In this document: one piece after another, positions 12,701-24,700 of the stretch
Position numbering within the stretch: the first letter of the stretch is position 1
How the letters are laid out: each line of letters starts with the position of its first letter
From: Sindora glabra
Taxonomy: Eukaryota > Streptophyta > Magnoliopsida > Fabales > Fabaceae
DNA: 64,000 nucleotides
Direction: 5' to 3'
Assembly (NCBI GenBank): GCA_020226215.1
Contig: CM035232.1
Span: 76,626,130 to 76,690,129 of the forward strand
Notes under the pieces: generated by a model
Told to the model about the DNA's origin: nothing
What the model saw: the letters and a program-made list of their open reading frames with translations, nothing else
The model's database searches: none
Program-made: the position numbers and the translations under genes

Positions 12701-15700
12701 ATGAATTCAATCTCAAATAGATACAAGAGTCTCAAGCATAGCCATATCAATCTTAATTACATCATATGAAAGTAGCCAATAACATTAGATTTATGTTTCA
12801 TAACACATATCATAATTTATATTTCATAACAAGTATCATAAGTAATAATAAAACATAGATAAAAACCCTATTTTGGTCCTTGAAAGATTCAACTTTTCTC
12901 ATTTTGGTCCCTGATAGAAATATTTTTTCAATTTAGTCCTTGAAAGATTAAAAATCTTAAAAAATTTTAGTCCTTTTGTACAGTTTTTCCCTAAGCCTAA
13001 AATCTGTATGGAAGGATTGAAATTTGAAGATTTCTAATCTTTCAGGGACCAAAATGAGAAAAACTAAATCTTTTAAGGACCAAAATAGGGTTTTAGTCAT
13101 AAAACACATGCACCTCCTTATAACTTATGGGCTAGTCTTATACCCTTTACATGCCCAACCTTATTCTTCTAGGATCAATTTTATATCCTTTACAAGTAAT
13201 ATACTAGGGTGTGGTGTTCAATAGTCATATCATCCCCCATCACATTTCACGTGTCATTTCTTTCTCATATTCCATCTTACGTCATAGTCATCACATTTTT
13301 ATAGCAATACAATGCTTCAAATGCATGGTCACATATCTCATTATAGCTCATCAATATATAAACAAGTTCAATTGTGCCACATAACATGTATCACAACATG
13401 TTTAAGACTCATTTCTTGTCATAACGACACGACAAATGTCTTCTCGTTATACATCATATAGTATCACACCTTAATTTCTTAGTTCGGATTCCTATTTTCA
13501 TATAATTAACTCAAAATTATCATAATATGTCTTATCTTGATGATTAAGAATCATACATTCCACATTGAATCCTTGTATATCATGATAATGTAGAGTAAAT
13601 AGGTATGGTCAACTATTTACTTGACTATGGAAGTCTTAAGAACAATTTTGGGAATTATAGTTGACTAAAAGTGTCCAGAGAGCAAACTTGGATGTCCATA
13701 ATTAATTATATAGTTAACTATCAAAATTCAACGAGTAAGTCTTGGTGTTATTGTCAACTATGCTTACCTAGCTTGCATGATTTTGGAGCATGGTTGACTA
13801 TTACATGGGATTTTACAATTTCTTAAAAAATTAGACTGTTCATTTGAGGATTTCAACTTCCTTTTCCATTTAATGCTCAAGCAAATCACAAACAATCATA
13901 AATACAACCTTATATCACTTCAATAAAGACATCTTCATCATTTGATGGGCATTGCTACGGTACTCCAGGAGTTCCAAACTCGGGGTGACGTGGCACAATA
14001 CAAGTCTTTGGATGAGATTATAAAAAATTTTGGTAATTTCATCCAATGGCCTAGGATGTGCCACGTCACCCCGGATTTTGGAACTCCCGAGGCACCATAG
14101 AATTTTCCTCATTTGATTAAACAAATTTCATCAATAAACACATATTCAAGTAATCATATTTCTAAATCAAAATAATCTAAATTTAAGACTTAAACTAAAT
14201 ACTCTTAAAATCAATCAATTTAAATAAACACATGTTCAAGTAATCATATTTCTAAATCAAAATAATCTAAATTTAAGACGTAAACTAAATACTCTTAAAA
14301 TCAATCAATTTAAGTCAGAATATTTACTCAGTTATTATGGAGGAGGATGCTAAGAGATGGAGTGAATGTCCTTTAACCCCATTCACATAAAAAATCAAGA
14401 GTTTCTGTTAGGGTTCAAGTTTCCTTTGGAACTAAAATAGTCCCAATACTCATCGAAGTAGAAGAAGATGAAGAGGAATTTCGACAATTATGGTATTCTT
14501 ATCTAATTTTCTTCAAAAATTAGACTGTTCATTTGAGAATTTCAACTTCCTTTTCCATTTAATGCTCAAGCAAATCACAAACAATCATAAATACAACCTT
14601 ATATCACTTCAATAAAGACATCTTCATCATTTGATTAAACAAATTTCATCAATAAACACATATTCAAGTAATCATATTTCTAAATCAAAATAATCTAAAT
14701 TTAAGACTTAAACTAAATACTCTTAAAATCAATCAATTTAAGTTAGAATATTTACTTAGTTATTATGGAGGAGGATGCTAAGAGATGGAGTGAATGCCCT
14801 TTAACCTCATTCACAAAAAAAATCAAGAGCTTCTGTTAGGGTTCAAGTTTCCTTTGGAACTAAAATAGTCCCAATACTCATTGAAGTAGAAGAAGATGAA
14901 GAGGAATTTCGAAAATGATGGTATTCTTATTTTAATTTGTTGAATTTGAAGGAGATTGTTGGTTTTCTTGCCAATTTTGAAGAGGGAGTGAGGAAGAAGA
15001 AGGAATGAAAGGAATAGTAGGGTTTGAGTGAAATAGGAGAGATCAAAAAGGGAAAGATGAGCGAGTTGTCATAAAATGAGGAATAGTTTCCAAGGGCATT
15101 TTTTGGAAATGTTCCCTAAATCTTCTTTATACTCATATATTCACTCATGATAACTTAAAACCTTAAACCTTATCGTTCAATTTATTTTTCCCCATCTATT
15201 TCTCATAAAATTCCCATTCCAACACTTACTAAAACATTGAATTTTATTTACTCTAATCCATTCATAATTACTCACCAAGATTTTCTGTCATGCATATAAA
15301 TTCCATTTCAAACAAGAGAATACTAGCTATATTCTCATACTCAAATAAACTTCAAATTATTATATTTTTAAGTGGGCGTAACAGATGTCCAAGGCATACT
15401 TCCTTTGAGAAATGACAAATTTGTCTCTTGATTGAGCTACTTCAATCCCAAGAAAATATTGGAACTTACCCAAATCCCTGGTTTGGAAGTTGTTGGAACA
15501 AATGTTTCTTCAATTGATCAATGTCTTACTAATCATTTCTTGTGATAACTATATCATCCACATACATCACCAGGAGTACACAAAGATTAGGTGAGGAATA
15601 TTGATAGAATATTGACTGATTAGCCTTACTTTATGTCATCCCAAATTTTTGAATGACATGACTAAATCAGAGATTATTTTAGTCCATACAAAGATTTAAG

Positions 15701-18700
15701 TAAATGACAAACTAGAGTGGAGTCCCCATGAGCAACAAACCTAGGAGGTTGCTCCATGAAGAAATGCATTCTTCATATTCCAATTAAAAGAGAGGTGGCC
15801 ATAGAAAAAAAAAGGCGCAGCGAGACAACTGTAGCAATTGGAACTACAACATGAGTTTCAATTTTCTTTAGAAGAGGTGTTTCCACATCCTATAGAGAAC
15901 ATAAACTGACTGGGACTGCAGAACACCCATATGTACGCGCAATCTGATATATTCAACACATCTCTTTTCATTACATGCTAACTTCTGTTGTTTTAAAGAT
16001 GTTTTTGTCATTTTTACTTACAAGCTGCAATAAAAAACTAATGATGTTTATGTTCCAACCACTTCATTGTGAAGCAAATCTTTTGTTTCATTCTGCCCTA
16101 CACTTGTTTCATTTGCTTTTTTTTCCCAATGATCACAGTTTACTATGCCAGCTAATTGTTTGGATAATGCTTTATTTCTTCAACATATACTAATTGATTC
16201 TTTCTTTATATTAGGATTCACCTAATGAGAGCAAGTCAGATGTACTTGATAATAATGATGCAACCACTGACAGTTCTGAGAGTGATGGATCCATGGTTAA
16301 TGGAGTAGATTGGGTAATTAAAAGTTATACAGACCATAATTTTATTTTTTCTTTGAGTAAATGAAGTAGCTTCTATTAGCGTATGGAGTAGATATTTAAG
16401 TTGCTGAACATTATTTTATATTTCCATCCAATTGCAGAACACAAAGGAAGATGAAGAACGTGGTGTTAGATCTGAAACTGATCTTAAGGTTGGAAAGGAG
16501 TCTTCTGATGAAGTCATTAATACAGTATCTGCATACTCTAATGGCTTCATTTGGAATTTATTTATATTTTGCCTTGTTCTTATGGTTGCAAATATCATCA
16601 CATTTCCATTGCTTGATACTATCCTATTGTGATTGGCTTGTAAACATCTATTGCTAGGCTATTTCTGTCTTACAGTCTATTGTTTCAAGAGACTCCCAGA
16701 AAGAAAAAGCATTTTTCCCTTACAGCAGATTATATGTATTATAAAAAAATGTTGATCACTTAAAAGTGATTTTTCAGGATAGCAATCTTGTCTTTGGGAA
16801 ACTATTGCACTGGATTTTCAATTTAGTCATCTTTTAGCCTGCAATTGATGTATCTAGGATACCACATCAATGACCATTTTTTTCAGGGGGAGGGGGATAC
16901 TTTTTCTGTGCTTGTGCTGGCGTCAGGCTTTTTCTTGTGAAATATTACTATTATTGCCATAAACATATTTTTGATATCTTTTATTTCTTCCTATTTTTTG
17001 GTTTAAGTGGCATTTTTCAGAGGCTTGACATGTCCTTAATACATTTTTATAGAGTGTTTCTGAATTCTGGCATTGACATAGTTTGGTTATTTTGTTTATG
17101 TAACATCTTTGTTACTAGCTCTAAATTGTATTACATATTTGACTTTTGTCCTTTTTCTTTCCTTTGCTTTTTGTCATAAATAGCCATTTCTATAGGCATG
17201 ACCTGACCTTACGACATGTTTGTATTAATTTGAATGTTTTTAATAGCATTCAATGCTGTCTTCATTTGTGCATATGTATATTCTAGTTTCTTTGGCTACG
17301 TTAAATTATTTATTATTGTTGGACCACTAGCATCATCTTTTTTAAAGACAATGAAGCTGAGAGAACTAGATTAATCAGGGAATACTGCCTTGAACGATCC
17401 TTATCATGCTGGAACCAGCTACATAGATAAGATGTCAATGGCTTTCTTCATTTGAAGTTTGAAGAAGTGTTAGAAAGCATTATTTAGTAATTAGTTTTTG
17501 TTGTGGATTTGCTTGTAATGCACTGTCAACAGCATTTATGTCTTTTAGTAGCTCTATATAAATAGAGCATTTGGGTTTAGGTTAAGTATTTGGCATTCAA
17601 GTACATCATTCAGTTATAACTCTTAGTAAATAGAGTTTATTAGTTACTCAAGGATTAAGTTTATTTGTTTCTTATGGGCTAAGCTACATAGATCATAGGT
17701 CTACCTCATGTAACCCTATACTTTATTATAAGTACATATCGCTTATCTCAGTTGAAATCATATTTTCACAGATCCCTCTCCTCTTCTAACATGGCATAAA
17801 ACTCTTGAACCTAAGCATATTCTTTAAACCTAGCAAATCCACTCTTCTTCCTCCCACCTCCTTTTCTTTTTTCTTTCTTTTCTATGTGTGACTACTATGA
17901 TTAAGTATATAGAGAAATATTGTGGAAGGCTCTGGAAAAGAAAGGAGTTAGTGTAACATATATTTGGGCTATATAGGACATGTATGATAGGGTAACTATA
18001 AGTGTAAGAACTGTAGGAGGTCAGACAAAGGACCTTTCTATAAGGATAGGACTACATTAGGGTTCAACCTTGAGTCCTTAATTGTTTAATCTAGTTTTGG
18101 ATATTCTTACTAGGAATATATAAGAGATTATCCCTAAATGCATATAATTTGCGGATAATATAGTTTTGATTGAGGAATCAAGGGAAGAGGTTAATTATAA
18201 ACTTGAGTTTTGGAGATAGGCATTGGAATCAAAGGGCTTTCGCTTGAGTAGGAGTAAGACAGAGTATGTGCATTGCAAATTTAACAAGAAATAAGATAGA
18301 AATGATTTGGAGGTAAGAATTGGAGAGCATCTCGTACTACAAGTGTCTAAATTTAAGTATCTGGGATCAATATTATAAAGCGATAGGGAAATTGATGGGG
18401 ATGTTACATACAGGATTCAAGTTGGATGATTAAAATGGAAAAAGGCATTAGGGGATATTTGTGACTACAAAGTACCTACTAAACTTAAAGAAAAGTTTTA
18501 TTAAACTGTTATACAACTAGTTATACTTTATGGTAGTGAATGTTGGGTTTTGAAGGGACAATGAGAGTAAAAAATGAGGATAGTAGAAATAAGAATATTA
18601 AGATGGATGTGTTGTCATACTAGAAAGACAAGATACCGAATGAATGTGTACGAGAAAATATTAGCATGGCACTTATTGAGGAGAAGATGATAGAAAATTG

Positions 18701-21700
18701 GTTGAAGTGATTTGGATATATGCAAAGAAGGTGATTAGAAGTAGTAGTGAGAAGATTTGATCATATGGTCTTTAATCCTGTAAAAAAGTGTAGAGGGAGG
18801 TCAAAAAGGATATTGAGGGAAATTATAAAAAGGAATCTCTTAATAAATAACATTTTTGAAAATATGATTTTGGATATAGTCCAATGGCGTTATGTGATTC
18901 ATATAGTCGACCTTATTTAGTGGGATAAGGTTTTGTTATTGTTTTATGTGTGACTAGGTTACGGTAAAATTTGGTAGCAACTTAGAGTTGCATATGAGGT
19001 GAAAATTAGAGAGCCTAGATCTCTACGTGCTGTTGCCATGCAAAAAGGTTGTTGAGTGCACAAGGAAATAGTGTTAGAGCTGCTGAATAATGTTGGACAT
19101 GCTGTTTGGTGCCGTTGACAGAAAAATAGTGATAGTTTTTGAGATCTAGGTGGTTCAGGGTAAAGATCGGTGGCTAGTGATTTGTTCTAGGCAGCATGGA
19201 AGCAACGCATGCTCTTCCTTCGGTGGTGTGTGAGCACCAAGTGTAGAGACTTTGGTTGGCCCGTGATGGTGCATAGGTAGTTTTCTAGTGACATGCTTCC
19301 TCCTATAGCTTCCTTGGCATGAGTTGCATCTTTTTATGCAGGTGGGTTTGTGATCCAACAGTCCAGCTACACTTTTTAATTTTGTTTGATTTTTCTAGTG
19401 CTATATTTTGGTTAAAATGTTGCTTTAATGGAGAAAGTAGATAACTTAGGTTTTGATTTGGGTATAAAAAATACGCATAATAATGATAGCAAGTCAGATT
19501 TGAATTCTCTCTTTGATTTAATTCCTAGTGTTGCAAAAATCATTGATTGGAAACTTGATGCTGATGGGCAAGAGTACCTTGCATGGAAACATCTATTGAG
19601 TATTTTTTTGAGGGTGTTGGTTGATTTGATCACTACATTGATGACCCACTAGCTGATAATACAAAATGGATTATGGAAGATTGACAATTATTTGGGTTGA
19701 CAAGCAATACTTTTGAGAAGGAAGTTGAGAATAATTATGTACATTGCAAGATAGTCAAAGACTTATGGACATTTATTGACTTTTTTTTTTTAGGTAAAAA
19801 TAATTTCAGTTGCATCTATGACTTATGTGTATCTTTGTTTTAGCAAGATGCGCAAGGAAAGATTGTCTCAAATTTACACTGAGTGGAACAATGTTTATAA
19901 ACAATTGGATAGTCTCCTTTCTATTACTGATGATGTTAAAGCAATGCGAACTTAGAATAGTTAGTTGCATTATCTTTTCTTATAGATTTACCTCTTGAAC
20001 TTAATCCTATTTGCCATTATTGATGATTTTAAAGCAATGCTAACTTAGAATAGTTAGTTGCATTATCTTTTCTTATAGATTTACCTCTTGAACTTAATCC
20101 TATTTGCCAACAAATTTTATCTAGTTTTGAGCAATTGACTCAATAGTTTGTATTTTTCTTGTGCTTTTTGAGTAGCATGAGAGATGCCATTTGCTTAAAT
20201 AGTTACTTCTGCAGTTGACTCCTTTGATTTAGTCAGTTTTGGTACTCAAGGGCATCGTGATGGCAGTAGAGGAGGTAGAGGTGAAAGTCACAATGTGCCA
20301 AATAGTAATATTTGTTATTATTATAACGAATTGGGTCACATAAAAAAAAAACTTGTCTTAAGTTAATTGGACAATATATATTACTAAATTGGTTCGCACA
20401 TACTACTGTTAGTAGTTCTGCACTTGAGACTAAGTACATAAGCTTGATTAAAGATAAGTATAATCGTTTAGTTAAGCTTTAGCTTTCATAGGAGCCACCT
20501 CTACTCAATTTACTACTGCTCTAATTTGGATGGATAACCTTGTTGCATGTTTGTCTCATTCCAAGTTTACATGGGTAATTGATTCTGGGGCTATTAATTA
20601 TATATTGGAGACACAAGTATCTTTTCCTCTTTTACATTGTTGTCTTCTTTTGTCACTTTAGTTAATGGATTAATTGTTTTTGTTGTTCGGACTGGTATAA
20701 CCAATGTTAAATCTAATATTTCTTTATTTGATGCCTTGTGTCTTCCCAAATTTCCATTTAACTTACTTTTGATTAGCCAAATTATATATAATTGTAGTGT
20801 TATCTTCTTCTGGGGTTACTGTATTTTTTAGGATCTTTCGACGAAGAAGAATTTTAATAGAGGACACAAATCTAGTGAACTTTATGTGCTTAATAGTGAT
20901 TTCCCTTAGCCTACTCCTTTACTTGTTGTTATTACTATTACCATTACTCCATACTAGTTACACTGTTGCTTGAGTCATCTTTCCTTATCATCTTTGAAGA
21001 AATTATGTCCTAATTTAAATTGTATTGTGCATTTTGATTGTGATTTATGTCAATTTGTTAAATAGCATTGTCATTCTTATTTTCCTAAAGTCAATAAAAA
21101 AGTTGCATCCTTTTTTGGGTTATTTCATTTTGATATTTGGAATCCTTGTCCAATTGCTATTTCTATCCAAAATTTGGGCAATGATAATGTAAAAGAATAT
21201 TCTTCTGCCCAGTTTTTATCATCTTTTTTCAAATATGGTATCATACATCAATCTTCTTGTGTAATTATTCCACAAAAAAGTAGGGTAGTTGAATGAAAAA
21301 ATCGTCATTCAATGGAGGTTTTACACACACTTCCATTCTAGGTGAAAGTCCCTAGGGTAGAAGTGCTTTCTTATTTTTTAATCAATAGAATGCTTTCTTC
21401 AATTTTTGATGGTGAGGCACCTTATTCTCTCTTATTTCCTTCTTAACCATTGTTTAATTTCACTCTGTGCATCTTTGGTCGCATTTGTTTTGTTCATGAT
21501 TATTGATCTCGAGTTTCTAAATTAGATCCTTGATTTTTAAAGTGTATTTTTCTTGGGTATTCTCATACACAAAAGAGTTATTATTGTTATTCTCCTGATT
21601 TGAGATGTTATTTTATGTCCTTTGATGTTATATTTTTTGAGTCAATTCATTTTTTTTGATTCTTATACAATTATTGATCCCTTCCTTGAATTTAAATCTA

Positions 21701-24700
21701 TTGATGATTACTTTTTTTATGTATATGATTGCTTCTCGGGATTCCACTCCTTAACAACATTTCCCCCTTTTCATTAAGTTTGTTTATTCTCCACAACAAT
21801 AACACCATCAAGTGTCGCGCTAGTTACATTGAATAGTGACCTTAATGGTCTTATTGCTCACTGCAAAGATATTTGTAGTTGTAATAAAAGAGGTAGCCTT
21901 CCTACATCTTATTCTATTTCTAATTTGGTGTTATATTCCAACTTATTTGTGTCTTCCTTATCTTTTATTGCTATCTTGGATCCTATTAGTGTTCCTTAAG
22001 ATGTTTCAAAAGCTCTCTCAAGATGGGTGGTGTGTTGCTATGAATGATGAGATGAAAGCTCTTGAAGATAATAATATTTGGAAGCTTGTGCCTTTGCCAA
22101 GTGGCAAAAAGCCTATTGGGTGCAATTGTATACAGTGAAAGTTAACCTAAATGATTCTATTGCACGATTGAAAGCTTGATTAGTGGCTAAGGGTTATGCA
22201 CAAACTTATAGTATTGATTATTTTGAGACTTCTTCTCCTGTTACTAAAATGACATCTATTCACTAATTTCTCTCTTTGGTTGCCTCTTAGCACTAGCCTT
22301 TTTATCAATTTGATGTTAAAAATATTTTTCTCAATGGTGATTTATATGAAGAAGTCTATATAGAGCAATCTCCTAGATAAGTTGCTCAGGGGGAGAATAG
22401 AAAGGAAAGGTTTGTCAACTAAGAAAATTTTTGTATGATTTGAAGTAATCTCATCAAGCATTGTTTGGTAGATTCAATGATGTGATAACAAAGTTTGGTA
22501 TGAAAAAGAGTGGTCATAATCATTTTGTATTCTATAGACATTCTAAATCTAGGTGTATTCTTCTTACTGTTTATGTTAATGATATTGTGATTATTGGTAG
22601 TGATTAGGTGAAAATTTTAGAATTGAAGAACTTTCTTCAATTCAGGTTCTAAACTAAGGACTTGGGATCATTTTGGTATTTCTTAGGTATTGAAATTGTC
22701 TGAAGCAAGAAGGAATTTTTATTTCTCAAAGGAAATATGTTTTTGACCTTTTGAAGGAAATTGATTTGGTTGGTTTAAAACTATATGACATCTCTATGAT
22801 CCCAAATGTTAAGCTTGGATTGGAAGAGGGAGAATTTTTAGAAGATCTAGAATATTATAGGTTAGTGGGCAAAGTGAATTGTCTTACCTTGTTGGTGGAA
22901 ATCTCATATCTTCGAAAAGTAAGAAACAAGCAAATGAGTCTCAATCTAATGCGGAGTCTAAATATTGAGTCATGACTCATGTTACTATTGAACTTGTGTT
23001 GCTTTCTTATCTTCTTAGTTAACTTTGAATTATTTAATTTGGAGCTATGTAGTTATGGTGTGATAATTGAGTCATCACTTGTATTATCACGAACCTAGTG
23101 TTTCACAAGCAGACCAAGTATGTAGAGTTTGATTGTCATTTCCTTGGGCATAAACTTAGGTGGGTGTTGTTAATCTTTGATATGTAAGAACTAGAGAACA
23201 ACTTGTTGGGCTTTTTTAGGAAAATGGATTGATGATATTTGTAACAAGTGAGGCATGTTTGATATCTATGTTCCAGCTTGAAGCGGAGTGTTAGTAAATA
23301 GAGTTTATTAGTTACTTAAGGGCTAAGTTTATTTGTTTCTTACGGGCTAAGATGCATGGACGATAGACCTATCTCTTATAATCCTATATTTTATTATAAA
23401 TATTACCTACCTCATTGGAGATCATGTTCAAACAATTCTTTCTCCTCTTTTCCCAATAACATTAGTGTTTTGTCGTTAGTATCCTTTCTCAACTCAAACC
23501 CAAATTATTTCTCAACAAGGTATTAGGTTGTTATCCTCCTAGAAACTTCTTGGGGTGTAGTGCTTTAGGCAATTTGATAGGAATTTGAGTTGCTTCTATA
23601 GGTATTTTTAAGATATCTTTTTTCCCCCCATTTGTTTTGTTGAGCAATATGTGGTTTGTTTTAGTAAGTAATAGGTAAAAACGTAATAGGTTTAGAAGAA
23701 AGTTTCTTTGTGCAACTTTGTAAGATGGCTGCAAGCATTGATTGATGGCGACCTACCTTGTGAGCAACTGCAACTTTGTGAAGGTTAGTGACTTCAGGAA
23801 CAATGATACCTCTTAGATATATTATTTGTTTAGTCTAGGTTTATTTGTAAGGGTATTTCAGTTATTACAAATTATTTTGTAAATAAACCTAGTTTTATAT
23901 AGTTATACTCCAATTGGGGTCCCTTGGCTATAGAAAATTTCCCCCTTTCGTTTATATGGTATCAAGAGCATCTTTCTTGCCTATCTAGATTGCTAGGGAA
24001 CTCTCCTATTGTTGTTCTTCATTACATTCCTTCTAGTCTCCCCCTTTTTTTCCTTATTTTCTTATCCCTATCTTTGCCCTCATGAATTGACTATGTGCTA
24101 ACAGAAAGACAGCACATTCATAATCTTTGGAGTGTGACCACGTTTTTGGTTGAATTGTTTTGGCGATTTTGCAAATAGTAGTACTACATGGCATGTTGTT
24201 TGTTTTCAGTTCTAGCTCTGGTTCTAGTGTTTGAATTTTGATTTTGGTTGCTTAGTGGTAGAATTTTGGTTCGCAAGTGGGTGTCAAGTGGTTGTGTTTG
24301 GGGTGCTGCATGGCTCTGTTTTTGTACCTAATTGTTGATTTCTATGGCAGCTTTCTTTGGGTGACAAGGTTTGCCTTCCCCCCCTCCCCCCTGGGGCTGG
24401 GCACAGTTCGTGGACAATCTAGTGTTTTGCTGCTTTTCTCTTTTTTTTTTTTGGATAGCTGCATCTGATTTTGAAACTAGCCAAAAGATTGAAAGTTACA
24501 CAATTTTGAAAATTGTTGTCAGTAGGGTAGTGCCAACCCTTGCTAAGATAATTGATAGGAAACTTGATGGTAAAAATTATGACCAAGGGAAGAAGTTTTT
24601 TGAAATGTATGTTATAGGTGTAGATATGGAGGATCACCTCACTAGTGATCCTCTAATAGAAGCGGTAGAAAATAAAAAATGGGTTAGAGATGACAAAAGG

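Larger units (their letters stand above)
12149..15383 (-). mobile_element. Ty3/gypsy-type solo LTR (3.2 kb)
   Basis: The ends are TGTCATGATCC on the left and GGGCGTAACA on the right, a TG...CA LTR. It is bracketed by the 5-bp target duplication GATGT (12144-12148 and 15384-15388). Read on the minus strand it starts TGTTACGCCCACTT and ends GGATCATGACA, the usual style of gypsy LTR ends, so minus orientation is inferred. No gag/pol lies inside, hence a solo LTR left by LTR-LTR recombination. It carries two MITEs and an internal duplication. The 3.2-kb length is large for an LTR and partly explained by these internal additions. Confidence 0.8.
10493..15957 (-). mobile_element. Ty1/copia retrotransposon remnant (RT to RNase H), interrupted twice
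   Basis: Reading right to left on the minus strand: RT motifs WNMKNAFLHG and EQPPRFVAHG near 15.75-15.8 kb, and YVDDIVITR at about 15.55 kb. FLGIEVAQSRDKFVISQRKY follows up to the insertion at 15388. Beyond the insert (12144 leftwards) come KETGMMDYKLVDSLMDSNVK, LNYLIVTKPNISFAI, and after the second insert RNase H with EYHAITVATYELIWL and ICDNHATLL. Removing the 12149-15383 gypsy LTR and the 10739-11651 MULE restores a near-continuous copia protein, apart from frameshifts and stops. gag, protease and integrase are missing: the element is 5'-truncated. It lies antisense to the host gene. Confidence 0.8.
9534..16214 (+). other. Intron 5 of the glucosidase II beta gene, enlarged by transposons
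   Basis: The intron runs from the donor after GGGGATAAG (9531-9533 is the last codon) to the acceptor TTAG at 16211-16214; both flanking exons are in phase 0. Of its 6.7 kb, about 5.5 kb (10.3-15.96 kb) is a minus-strand copia remnant with later insertions nested in it. The first 300 bases and the last 250 look like ordinary intron sequence. Confidence 0.85.
17621..23455 (+). mobile_element. Ty1/copia retrotransposon A (complete structure, dead coding region)
   Basis: The LTRs are 17621-17785 and 23289-23455 (about 165 bp each, AGTAAATAGAGTTTATTAG near the start). They are flanked by the 5-bp duplication ATAAC (17616-17620 and 23456-23460). A degenerate primer-binding site (TGGCATAAAACTC) follows the 5' LTR. 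In order: gag (from about 19430, MEKVDNLGFDLG), a decayed zinc knuckle (CYYYNELGHIKK, about 20313), protease (WVIDSGA, 20573), integrase (about 20950-21340), RT (WCVAMNDEMKALEDNNIWKL at about 22026, YVNDIVIIGSD at 22576) and an RNase H fragment ending near 23215. A purine tract (GAAGCGGAG) precedes the 3' LTR. Many stops and frameshifts occur; the RT/RNase H junction near 22905 has lost sequence. A LINE interrupts the 5' leader. Confidence 0.85.
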
